The translations under genes were made by a program, and so were the position numbers. Positions 7,994 to 13,702 of a stretch of 14,103 nt of DNA are shown here, in pieces. This DNA comes from an uncultured Eggerthellaceae bacterium (lineage in GTDB: Bacteria > Actinomycetota > Coriobacteriia > Coriobacteriales > Eggerthellaceae), in contig CAJUSL010000046.1 in assembly GCA_910589135.1 (NCBI GenBank), positions 1 through 14,103 of the forward strand, in the 5' to 3' direction. The stretch's first letter is position 1; every line of letters begins with the position of its first letter. The notes under the pieces were generated by a model that was given only the letters and a program-made list of their open reading frames with translations, searched no databases and had not been told where the DNA came from.

Positions 7994-8664
7994 CTCTCGC
8001 CCAAGAACTCCGGAAGAGCATCCATGTAAACGATGAGCGAGAGAAGGGAGTATTGCTGATCCTTCGCCTGGCCCGCTTGAAGCAGATCACCTCCGAAGTT
8101 CAGAGCCTGGCCAGCTGCGTCTACAACGGTCTTCCCGTGCATTGCCACTGCGGAAGCTACGCCAAGAACCGGAGAAAGAAAGCCTAGCGGCACAGGCAGG
8201 AAATCAATCGGCTTGACCTCTTCTGCCGTCTTGCCAACATTCGAAGCTTCCTTGGGGCTGAAATGCAGATCCAGCTCCTTCTCGAAGCTCTTGCCATACT
8301 TCGCGCACAGCTCTTTGAAGTGCTCGTAATTGTCCTTGTTAAGCGAGTTGTCGGCTACTCGCATGAAAGCCTGCGTGCCGAGCCATCCATAGCTCATGCC
8401 TAACTCGTCGAATCTCACGTCCATGTTGCAACGCGCTTCCTTGGCGGCATTGGTGTCCCCGATGAACAGGATGTGGTTCGAGGAGTTCAACTTCTTCATG
8501 TTGTCGAGGTAGTGCTTCTCGTCCCAGACGACGGCATCGACGCTGCCGTCCCTCGTTCCCACGATTTCGTCGCCCTCGTCGTCGAAGGCGCTTATCAGCT
8601 GCTGGATGTAAGTTGCGTACTTCCTGTCGGAATCGCCGCAAACGATTATCAGAGACTTCCTCAT
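7990..8664 (-). CDS. Rossmann/TIR-like protein with C-terminal membrane segment, uncharacterised
   Basis: This 224-aa protein starts at an ATG preceded by a perfect AGGAGG (four-base spacer). Residues 1-105 look like an alternating alpha/beta fold: strand SLIIVCG, helix YATYIQQLISAF, strand DAVVWD (43-48), helix KHYLDNMKKL, strand HILFIGDTNAAKE (64-76), then FDELGMSYGWLGTQAF. The order and the IGxTxxxKE turn recall TIR-like and related nucleotide-handling domains, but no certain catalytic glutamate can be named. Residues 110-150 are charged and helical, and 154-175 form a hydrophobic, probably membrane-associated segment. It is the first gene of a two-gene unit with the nuclease-like protein. 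A weak promoter can be proposed just upstream (TAGTAT, complement of 8684-8689). A sensor or regulator role for the partner is inference. Confidence 0.72.
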   Translation of the reverse strand: MRKSLIIVCGDSDRKYATYIQQLISAFDDEGDEIVGTRDGSVDAVVWDEKHYLDNMKKLNSSNHILFIGDTNAAKEARCNMDVRFDELGMSYGWLGTQAFMRVADNSLNKDNYEHFKELCAKYGKSFEKELDLHFSPKEASNVGKTAEEVKPIDFLPVPLGFLSPVLGVASAVAMHGKTVVDAAGQALNFGGDLLQAGQAKDQQYSLLSLIVYMDALPEFLGER

Positions 8665-8715
8665 AGATCCTCCTAAAACTTGGATACTATTTTAAGGCCT
8701 CGATTTGCTTAAACC

Positions 8716-8739
8716 GCCCGAGTTGGAAGCTAACCGGGC
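8716..8739 (-). terminator. Probable terminator after the zinc-ribbon gene
   Basis: GCCCG (8716-8720) and GTT (8722-8724) pair with AAC (8732-8734) and CGGGC (8735-8739), giving an 8-bp stem with one bulged A and a 7-base loop. Read on the minus strand it lies nine bases past the stop of the 189-aa gene and is followed by GGTTTAAG. It would separate that gene from the two-gene unit downstream. Confidence 0.45.
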
Positions 8740-8747
8740 TTCAAGCA

Positions 8748-9317
8748 TCAATTCCACACCTGCTCGTAGCGCCTCCACGCCTTGACAGGCTTGCCGCCAT
8801 CTTCCTTGTAGGGAGAATAGAAAACGAGCAGGTCGTCATACAGCCGCGCGTACCACCAGTTGCGGAACCTGCCGTTCTCGTGACTGAACACCTCTCTGAA
8901 CATGATTTCCGGGGTCAGGAGGTCGTGGCCGTCCGGCATGTCTTCGAAGAAGGCGTACTCGGGGCATTCGTCTCTTTCGTTCCTCCAAGTGAAGTGACGG
9001 TCTACCTCGTTGAACAAAAGGTTGTTGTAGCAGATTCCCTCCACATGCTCGGCTTCGAGGTCGGAGGGTGTGAGAGTGTCAACATCGATGCGCTTCATGT
9101 ACCTCGTCACGGATGCTCCGTCCTCGAAGAACAGCATCCTGTCGCATATGTCGCATTTCCAGATCTCGGTGGCCAGGTCGCTGTACTGGATGTCGAAGAA
9201 GGCCTTAGATTCCCAGTTTTCCTTCAGCATCGCGTCCGCCATGAAATAGTATTCGACCTCGTCGCCGTCGGAGGTGTTCGAGATACACCCGCCGCAAGGG
9301 CAGCCTATTCTCGCCAT
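8748..9317 (-). CDS. Cysteine-rich zinc-ribbon-like protein, function unknown
   Basis: This is a 189-aa protein. I placed the start at 9317 (MARIGCPCGG), with AGGAG six bases upstream (complement of 9324-9328); a longer frame to 9473 would read back through the divergent promoter region. Cys6, Cys8 and Cys11 (CPCGGC) and Cys55 and Cys58 (CDIC) could bind one metal ion. The rest is acidic and aromatic-rich, with a helical C-terminus (FRNWWYARLYDDLLVFYSPY). It has no signal peptide or membrane segment. I know similar small proteins beginning with a C-x-C-G motif as uncharacterised accessory genes in many bacteria, but no function is established to my knowledge. It is probably its own transcription unit. 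Whether it belongs with the neighbouring two-gene system is open. Confidence 0.7.
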   Translation of the reverse strand: MARIGCPCGGCISNTSDGDEVEYYFMADAMLKENWESKAFFDIQYSDLATEIWKCDICDRMLFFEDGASVTRYMKRIDVDTLTPSDLEAEHVEGICYNNLLFNEVDRHFTWRNERDECPEYAFFEDMPDGHDLLTPEIMFREVFSHENGRFRNWWYARLYDDLLVFYSPYKEDGGKPVKAWRRYEQVWN

Positions 9318-9420
9318 TCGCAGCTCCTCTTTGTCGGATAAGGAAGCATGCTGCCATGTTAGCCTTCTGCCACGTGCGGGGGTGTCCCATGAATGCGCAA
9401 GCCCGGGAAGCTTCAGCGGA

Positions 9421-9426
9421 TATAAT
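9421..9426 (+). promoter_or_regulatory. Candidate -10 element (TATAAT)
   Basis: A perfect TATAAT lies 33 bases before the ATG of the 29-aa peptide, in the 141-bp space between two divergent genes. No good -35 hexamer is visible at 17 or 18 bases upstream, so an activator or an alternative contact may be needed. Spacing to the ribosome site (about 9445-9453) fits. Confidence 0.45.
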
Positions 9427-9458
9427 CGTTTCGATCGAATCTCTAGGGAAAGGCTAGC

Positions 9459-9548
9459 ATGAACAACAACCATGGATGCTGTTGGTGGGTCTTCGTGATC
9501 GCTCTGGGCATCGCCTTCGGGCTTGCCCTGTTCGCATTCTGCGGATAG
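9459..9548 (+). CDS. 29-aa single-span membrane peptide
   Basis: This short frame reads MNNNHGCCWWVFVIALGIAF, then GLALFAFCG. It has a short polar N-terminus, a CCWW cluster and about 19 consecutive hydrophobic residues, as expected for a one-pass membrane peptide. AGGGAAAGG at 9445-9453 is a reasonable ribosome site, and a TATAAT box lies upstream. Its stop is only three bases before the start of the VanZ-like gene, which itself lacks a clear ribosome site, suggesting translational coupling. Known small membrane peptides often regulate or stabilise a larger membrane partner or act as toxins; for this one nothing specific is known. The composition and spacing argue that it is real. Confidence 0.55.
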   Translation: MNNNHGCCWWVFVIALGIAFGLALFAFCG

Positions 9549-9551
9549 CGC

Positions 9552-10052
9552 ATGCAGCCTTCTGATATGGGGCAGGAGGATTCTCGCCGCAACGGCCTAA
9601 GGAAGTTTGTCGTGGCCACCTGCTCTCAGCTCCAGCACAACGCCAAGCTGTCGGGACGATACCTTGCTCTGGACTCTTCCGCTCTCGCTATCTGCTTTGT
9701 CCTTTTCGAGGCGAACGAGTTCCTAATAAAGCCATGGTATTCATCCCCAGATGGCGATCTGGTGGGCTACTTGCTCCAATGCCATGCGAACGACTTCCTG
9801 GGCGGAACCGCCTTCCTCGCTTATACCAATCTCTTGATAGACCTCGTCAAGCCGGACGTCAGGTTCAAGCGCTTGCCTACGATACTCGTTTTCATTTTTC
9901 TGTGCGGCCTCTTCTGGGAGCTCGTTGCCCCTGCTTTCCTGACTGACAGCGTCGGCGATCCCTTTGATCTCATTGCCTACATGCTAGGAGGATGTCTCTA
10001 TTGGGCCCTCAACATGGCTGCCGGAAGGAACCGAAGCGCTGAGCGGAGATAG
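9552..10052 (+). CDS. VanZ-like small integral membrane protein
   Basis: This 166-aa protein has four hydrophobic segments at about 38-56, 80-97, 108-127 and 138-155. The last carries GDPFDLIAYMLGG (135-147), resembling the D-x-x-D-x-x-A-y-x-x-G signature of VanZ-family proteins, and the preceding helix ends in FWEL with a glutamate, as in that family. VanZ itself gives low-level teicoplanin resistance by an unknown mechanism; most VanZ-like proteins are uncharacterised, so no resistance should be assumed. The ATG at 9552 has no evident Shine-Dalgarno sequence and probably relies on coupling from the 29-aa peptide that stops three bases earlier. Another in-frame ATG lies at 9567. The gene closes with a strong terminator shared with the convergent 69-aa gene. 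Confidence 0.7.
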   Translation: MQPSDMGQEDSRRNGLRKFVVATCSQLQHNAKLSGRYLALDSSALAICFVLFEANEFLIKPWYSSPDGDLVGYLLQCHANDFLGGTAFLAYTNLLIDLVKPDVRFKRLPTILVFIFLCGLFWELVAPAFLTDSVGDPFDLIAYMLGGCLYWALNMAAGRNRSAERR

Positions 10053-10066
10053 CGGGGCTACGAATA

Positions 10067-10097
10067 CGGGCGGGGACGCATGGTGCGTCCCCGCCCG
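10067..10097. terminator. Strong bidirectional terminator hairpin
   Basis: A perfect 14-bp GC-rich stem (10067-10080 with 10084-10097) closes on a 3-base loop (TGG), between the convergent VanZ-like and 69-aa genes. There is no clear T-run, but the symmetry and position suit termination in both directions. Confidence 0.75.
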
Positions 10098-10135
10098 CAA
10101 TGGAGGCCATGTACGGCTTGCAGCATAGACCTAGG

Positions 10136-10345
10136 CTAGAAGACGATGATCTCCTCCTTCCAGCTCTCGGGGAACGCTTTCATGACCTTCATTATCTCTT
10201 CCCTCATAACATCTGCGAGCATATGGCTCATGTGGTAATCGCTCGATGACTCATCGACGTATCCGAGAGACTGCTCCACTCCGGCGAAAACCCTCAGCGC
10301 CGACCCTATCGTATCCTGCAGCTTCAATGCCTCTGCATCTGTCAT
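10136..10345 (-). CDS. 69-aa protein, function unknown
   Basis: This small acidic, all-helical-looking protein (MTDAEALKLQDTIGSALRVF at its start, ending SWKEEIIVF) has no signal peptide, membrane segment or cysteine. A weak purine-rich site (AAAGGGAAAG) precedes the ATG. It sits 74 bases after the lipoprotein gene in the same direction and is the last gene of that unit before the terminator at 10067. A GGCCAT/ATGGCC hairpin (10375-10395) lies in the gap, so expression may be partly independent. I do not recognise the family. Confidence 0.55.
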   Translation of the reverse strand: MTDAEALKLQDTIGSALRVFAGVEQSLGYVDESSSDYHMSHMLADVMREEIMKVMKAFPESWKEEIIVF

Positions 10346-10419
10346 AGTTCTTTCCCTTTCTCTTCGAGGCGTCTGGCCATTGTCCGGCTATGGCCTGAAA
10401 TTGCTGCAGCTTATATGCA

Positions 10420-11115
10420 TCATTCCCAATGGCCACCGACGACGCGGGTCTCCCAGTGGCCCTCTGCGGGGTGGCTCACCGTGTTGTAGCCGGTGACCTC
10501 TCGACGCACCTCGCTGTGGTGCCCCGAGCCTTCTCCTGCGATCATATGGGCCTTGCCGTGCGCCGACGTGTTGCCCGTGATGTCCTGTCCGCAGATGTTG
10601 CAGATGGACACCTCCTTCGTGCCGTAGACGGGCACCTGCTCAGACCATGCGGCCTTGTCCTCAACCCAGACCTGCTCGGTGTCCTCAACCCACTTCTTCT
10701 GCTGTGCGGGCGCTTGGGCGGAACCCGCAGAGTAGGCGCTTCCCGTGTTCTGTGAGGAGCCACCGGGGTCGCCGGTGCCGCCTGATGCCTGTGCTCGATC
10801 TGCGATTCCTGGCTCCGGCGAAGGCCTCGAAGGCGCGTCCCCGCTATCGGGTTCTGCGTCCTCGGCATCTTGAGGACTCGACTCAGACGCCTCATTGTCC
10901 TCGTCTCCCTGCTCCGGGAACTCGATCCCTCGCGCCTCGTCGATGATGCCTGCAGCCGCGTCCCCGACGGCTTTCACGGCGCCGGCCTCACTTGAGAACG
11001 TGGCTGCCGAGCAAGCCGCCAAGCCTGCGACCAGGACGGCAAGCAGGAGCGTTGCGACAATAGCGGCAACCCTGCACGTGCTTACACCTTTGAGCTTATC
11101 GAGGATCTTGTTCAT
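10420..11115 (-). CDS. Lipoprotein with C2H2-like Cys/His motif
   Basis: This is a 231-aa predicted surface lipoprotein. I chose the ATG at 11115 because GGGAG stands eight bases upstream; a GTG three codons earlier is too close to it. Residues 14-34 are hydrophobic and end in the lipobox LAAC with Cys35 as lipidation site. Residues 45-140 are a low-complexity acidic, Pro/Gly/Ser-rich linker that could span the cell wall. The C-terminal domain begins with repeated WVED units, then CNICGQDITGNTSAHGKAH, where Cys172, Cys175, His186 and His190 have the C-x2-C-x10-H-x3-H spacing of a small zinc finger. It ends in HPAEGHWE and GHWE repeats rich in histidine. Similar Trp/His-rich C-terminal domains occur in uncharacterised gut-bacterial surface proteins. 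A role in metal binding or mating contact is inference. Confidence 0.75.
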   Translation of the reverse strand: MNKILDKLKGVSTCRVAAIVATLLLAVLVAGLAACSAATFSSEAGAVKAVGDAAAGIIDEARGIEFPEQGDEDNEASESSPQDAEDAEPDSGDAPSRPSPEPGIADRAQASGGTGDPGGSSQNTGSAYSAGSAQAPAQQKKWVEDTEQVWVEDKAAWSEQVPVYGTKEVSICNICGQDITGNTSAHGKAHMIAGEGSGHHSEVRREVTGYNTVSHPAEGHWETRVVGGHWE

Positions 11116-11127
11116 ATCAACCACTCC

Positions 11128-11187
11128 CTACATGAATCGGAATACTGCCTTGATCAAGAAACGCACGAAGCTACCAACCAGCCTCAT
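11128..11187 (-). CDS. Candidate 19-aa cationic amphipathic peptide
   Basis: The frame MRLVGSFVRFLIKAVFRFM starts inside the last codons of the 188-aa gene, in a different frame, and stops with a TAG that abuts the GGGAG ribosome site of the lipoprotein gene. GGGGTGA upstream is a fair Shine-Dalgarno. The alternation of Arg/Lys with Phe/Val/Leu/Ile is typical of membrane-active helices. Position suggests coupling between the two larger genes. Chance cannot be excluded at this length. Confidence 0.35.
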   Translation of the reverse strand: MRLVGSFVRFLIKAVFRFM

Positions 11188-11737
11188 CGAGATCACCCCA
11201 TTCCTCGTCCATCTCGTCTTCTGCGACCTCCTCGGCCCCGAGCGACATCACCTTCGTTGCAACCTGCCTCGGGATCCCTGGAACGCACGGCTCCATCTCA
11301 CCAGTCGTCTTCTGCAGATAGAGGTAGAGCTCGCGGATGCGCTCGTGAAGCCCCTTGGACGATGAGCCGATGCACTCGTATGCCTTCTCGTCGAAGCTCT
11401 GGAGGTCCACGAGCTCCCCGAGCACCCGTTTGACGATCGCCTCTCCGTCCACCACGACGAGCTCCACGTGGTTGAGCTCCTCGGACGATGCGAGCAGGAA
11501 GCGCCACCCTTTGGTGCGCCGCGCAACCGGCACTTCTCCTTCGGTGGCCTCCTTCTTGAACGCCTCGTCTGCGAGGTAGCTGTGCGCTGTCAGCCAAAGG
11601 CCGTCGAATGCCATGTCGTCGAACCTCACCTCAAAATTGGTGAGCATGTTCTGCTTGCCGAGGGGCATCGCCTGGGTGAACGTGGACGTGTCGAACACGT
11701 CGAGCCGCTTGTCGTCGTATGTGATCTTGACTATCAT
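11171..11737 (-). CDS. Relaxase-coupled conserved protein, function unknown
   Basis: This 188-aa protein starts at 11737, where its ATG overlaps the relaxase stop by four bases (ATGA) with AGGGG upstream; the long N-terminal extension of the open frame is shadow of the relaxase. The first 110 residues look like a single alpha/beta domain: a strand-rich start (IVKITYDDKRLDVFDTSTFT), then LTNFEVRFDDMAFDGLWLTA and PVARRTKGWRFLLA. It continues with a helical segment (GLHERIRELYLYLQK) and an acidic tail (EDEMDEEWGDLDEAGW). It has no membrane segment or signal peptide. I have seen this kind of protein beside Mob genes in Coriobacteriia, but no function is established to my knowledge. Coupling suggests roughly equal synthesis with the relaxase, compatible with a relaxosome accessory; this is inference. 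Confidence 0.7.
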   Translation of the reverse strand: MIVKITYDDKRLDVFDTSTFTQAMPLGKQNMLTNFEVRFDDMAFDGLWLTAHSYLADEAFKKEATEGEVPVARRTKGWRFLLASSEELNHVELVVVDGEAIVKRVLGELVDLQSFDEKAYECIGSSSKGLHERIRELYLYLQKTTGEMEPCVPGIPRQVATKVMSLGAEEVAEDEMDEEWGDLDEAGW

Positions 11738-12966
11738 CGCTCGCCCCTCTCTCGGTAGCGCATGCGCTCCGCCTCCTGTGCCCTCTGCCTTTTGGCCTCT
11801 CCCTGACCGCCCCGCCTGCGGGTAGCCATCGGGGACGGTTCGTTGCTTCTCTCGCGCCAGGTCATGAGCCCGTTCTCGGCCACGTACACCCTCGCCTCGG
11901 CCAGCCGCCTGAAGCCCTCGGAGTCCTCGTGGCCGCGCCTCGTGAGCGTCGCGATCCTCCTGCCGAAGTCCTCCATGTAGCGGACGTCGAACTTGGCGCA
12001 CGTCTCAAGCACGGCCGAGAGTCGGCTCAGGTCCTGAAGGTCGTTCAGCTCGAACGCCTCGGCCGCGCGATGCCTGATCTCTCGCCCCGACCTTGCTTCT
12101 GGACGATACGAGGACTGGCGCTCGAAGCGGCTGCGGAGCATCTGCTTGCCGAACGTGTAGCCGAGCCTCTCGCCGGACACCCTCCGCGTGGGCTGGTCGG
12201 CCAGCGCGAATATCCAGTCGTCGCGCCTGGCGCTGGCGGAGTTGTCAGACACCTCTAAGCCGAGGCGGTCGAGGGCCTCCAGAAACTCCTCCTCGGTTCG
12301 GGAGGTGTTCTTCGCGAGCGCCACCCGCGCGCGTATGTCTCCCACCCAGGAGTAGCTGCCCTCGCGCATGAGCTCACGCTCGGCGCGCCCGAAGTAGACT
12401 CCCTGGCGGCTTCGCGGCCTGCCCTCGTCACGGCTCCTCTCCCCGCGACCCGGCATCACGTTGGAGAGCCCCGTGAACCCCCGCTCCCGTGCCATGTCCT
12501 GCAAGTCCCGGTTCAGATCCTCGGGATGGTCGGTGTGGAGCCTGTATCCCGTCTTGAGGTCGACGTTGTTGACCACGACATGGGCGTGCGGGATGTTCCC
12601 CTCGTTGTCGTTGTGGTAGACGATGGCCACCTCATGCGACCCGAAGTGCTTGGCCGCCCATGTCTGCGATAGCTCGCGGAGCTGGGCCATGCCTATAGCG
12701 TCTTCGGGATCAGGCGAGATCACGAAGTGCTTGAACGTTCTCGCCCGCATGCCCTTCCAGGGGGCGTCGGTGCCGTAGGCCCTGCGAGTTGAATCCATCT
12801 CGGCGTCCCACTCGACACGGAGGGGCGCGCCGCCCCGGTCCTCCGTGATCCACTCCTCTACGGGCAGGTTCAGGAAGTCCCGGCCGAGCGCGCGACCGTC
12901 CTTCTCCAGGTAGTTGCGGATGCCCCCGGTGCCGCCATGCCCGGATATGACCTTCAGGATCGGCAT
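11734..12966 (-). CDS. mobA: MobA/VirD2-family HUH relaxase
   Basis: This 410-aa DNA-strand transferase would nick the element at its oriT, stay covalently bound to the 5' end and pilot it into the recipient. The ATG at 12966 follows AGGAG inside the end of the MobC gene, two bases after its stop; the frame continues upstream but only as shadow. Motif I is the N-terminal KVISGHGGTGGIRNYLEKD with Tyr19 the likely nucleophile. HFVISPD (80-86) is a conserved core strand. The metal-binding HUH motif is HNDNEGNIPHAH, with His118, His127 and His129. The C-terminal half is charged and helical (multiple Arg/Glu-rich stretches) and ends in a very basic tail. No helicase or primase domain is present, as in mobilization-type relaxases. 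MOBP-like is my best class, but the class assignment needs an alignment. Confidence 0.9.
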   Translation of the reverse strand: MPILKVISGHGGTGGIRNYLEKDGRALGRDFLNLPVEEWITEDRGGAPLRVEWDAEMDSTRRAYGTDAPWKGMRARTFKHFVISPDPEDAIGMAQLRELSQTWAAKHFGSHEVAIVYHNDNEGNIPHAHVVVNNVDLKTGYRLHTDHPEDLNRDLQDMARERGFTGLSNVMPGRGERSRDEGRPRSRQGVYFGRAERELMREGSYSWVGDIRARVALAKNTSRTEEEFLEALDRLGLEVSDNSASARRDDWIFALADQPTRRVSGERLGYTFGKQMLRSRFERQSSYRPEARSGREIRHRAAEAFELNDLQDLSRLSAVLETCAKFDVRYMEDFGRRIATLTRRGHEDSEGFRRLAEARVYVAENGLMTWRERSNEPSPMATRRRGGQGEAKRQRAQEAERMRYRERGER

Positions 12967-12968
12967 GG

Positions 12969-13388
12969 TCACTCCTGTACGAGCTGCTTGCTCTGCAGCT
13001 CTGCGATCTCGTAGACGATGCGCTGGGCGTTGTCGTTGACGTCGATGAGCGCGCACTCGATGCTCTCGGCCTTCCCGTCGAGGATGTCGGAGGTCGCCTT
13101 GCCGTGCGCCACGTAGTAGTTGATGGAGTTCATGGCGTGGACGGCCTGGTTGTAGTGGTAGCCCCAGCGGGTGAGCTCCTTGGAGATCCTCGCGAGCGAC
13201 TTGCGGTCGAGGACGAGGCACGGCACGTCCTCCGCATGCTCGCCCTCGGTGACCACGGGGATGCGGATCAGGTAACGCAGGTACTTCGATTTCGAGAGCT
13301 CCGCCTCGCGGCAGCGCTCCACGAGCTTCTGGTAGTCGTCCTCGGCGAGGCGGAAGCTCAGGGTGTGGGTCTTGTTGGTATCGGTCAT
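12969..13388 (-). CDS. mobC: MobC-like ribbon-helix-helix mobilization protein
   Basis: This 139-aa relaxosome accessory protein is expected to bind oriT and help the relaxase open and nick it. The ATG at 13388 has AGGAG eight bases upstream (complement of 13396-13405 region). Residues 9-45 (LSFRLAEDDYQKLVERCREA, then LSKSKYLRYLI) form a ribbon-helix-helix DNA-binding domain. Residues about 65-92 (ARISKELTRWGYHYNQAVHA, then MNSINYY) match the MobC motif where an Asn-Gln follows a helix. The C-terminus is a long helix. The gene's last codons contain the relaxase ribosome site. The palindromic DNA just upstream may be its operator. Confidence 0.85.
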   Translation of the reverse strand: MTDTNKTHTLSFRLAEDDYQKLVERCREAELSKSKYLRYLIRIPVVTEGEHAEDVPCLVLDRKSLARISKELTRWGYHYNQAVHAMNSINYYVAHGKATSDILDGKAESIECALIDVNDNAQRIVYEIAELQSKQLVQE

Positions 13389-13406
13389 GATGTTTCTCCT
13401 AACCAT

Positions 13407-13665
13407 CGGAAGTCTCTAGGTCTTCAGGGGCGCGGGGGATCCCCCGCCGGGCGATGAGCCTCGAAGCGACGCTTCGCGAGCATCGAGGCAGCCCGCCTGG
13501 TTCATCCCCCGGAGTCGCCGGAGCCGAGCCCTTCAATTGCTCGGCGACAAAGCTGATCGAACGCCTCCGGGGGCAAGTGCCATGGCGATGGAATGGAAAT
13601 GTAATACGCCATGGGCTACTTGCTGGATTTCGCGTCTGAGCGCCGATAATCCCCGAGGTGGGGAC
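13407..13665. other. Candidate origin of transfer: non-coding stretch rich in inverted repeats
   Basis: The space between the ParB-like and MobC genes has no convincing gene but carries stacked dyads: the palindrome GCGGGGGATCCCCCGC (13432-13447), CGAAGC/GCTTCG (13462-13476), GCCGAGC/GCTCGGC (13523-13545), the long imperfect repeat at 13573-13623, and repeats at 13632-13702. Position directly upstream of mobC and relaxase is typical for oriT. I could not match a known nic consensus with confidence. Confidence 0.5.
13573..13623. repeat. Long imperfect inverted repeat (oriT core candidate)
   Basis: GCAAGT-G-CCATGGCG (13573-13587) mirrors CGCCATGG-GCT-ACTTGC (13607-13623) with one small bulge. 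The 19-base spacer (ATGGAATGGAAATGTAATA) is far more AT-rich than its surroundings. An inverted repeat next to an AT-rich segment is the usual layout of a relaxase recognition and nick site. Confidence 0.6.
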
Positions 13666-13702
13666 TTATCCCACCAACTTGGCGATTCGGGCGCTCAGAC
13701 GC
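13632..13702. repeat. 13-bp inverted repeat spanning the ParB-like stop codon
   Basis: GCGTCTGAGCGCC (13632-13644) and its exact complement GGCGCTCAGACGC (13690-13702) enclose two overlapping smaller hairpins: TCCCC/GGGGA (13650-13664) and GGTGGG/CCCACC (13657-13675). The right arm is inside the coding region. It may terminate the ParB-like transcript or be part of oriT. Confidence 0.6.

Noticed and set aside
9318..9473. N-terminal extension of the zinc-ribbon protein
   Set aside because: It would cross the divergent promoter region and the 29-aa peptide; the ATG at 9317 has AGGAG at proper spacing and begins with the cysteine motif.
10251..10436. 61-aa minus-strand frame between the lipoprotein and the 69-aa gene
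   Set aside because: It starts with GTG inside the end of the lipoprotein gene with no ribosome site and overlaps the better-supported 69-aa gene.
12967..13221. N-terminal extension of the relaxase frame
   Set aside because: The extra residues are Arg/His-rich shadow of mobC; the start at 12966 has a ribosome site and the conserved KVISGHGGTGG beginning.
13490..13520. tRNA-like stretch (CCTGGTTCATCCCCCGG) resembling a T-arm
   Set aside because: The flanking bases do not form a T-stem, and no acceptor, D or anticodon arms can be built around it.
13454..13639. 61-aa plus-strand open frame in the oriT candidate region
   Set aside because: It has no good ribosome site, reads through several inverted repeats and has mixed, non-protein-like composition.
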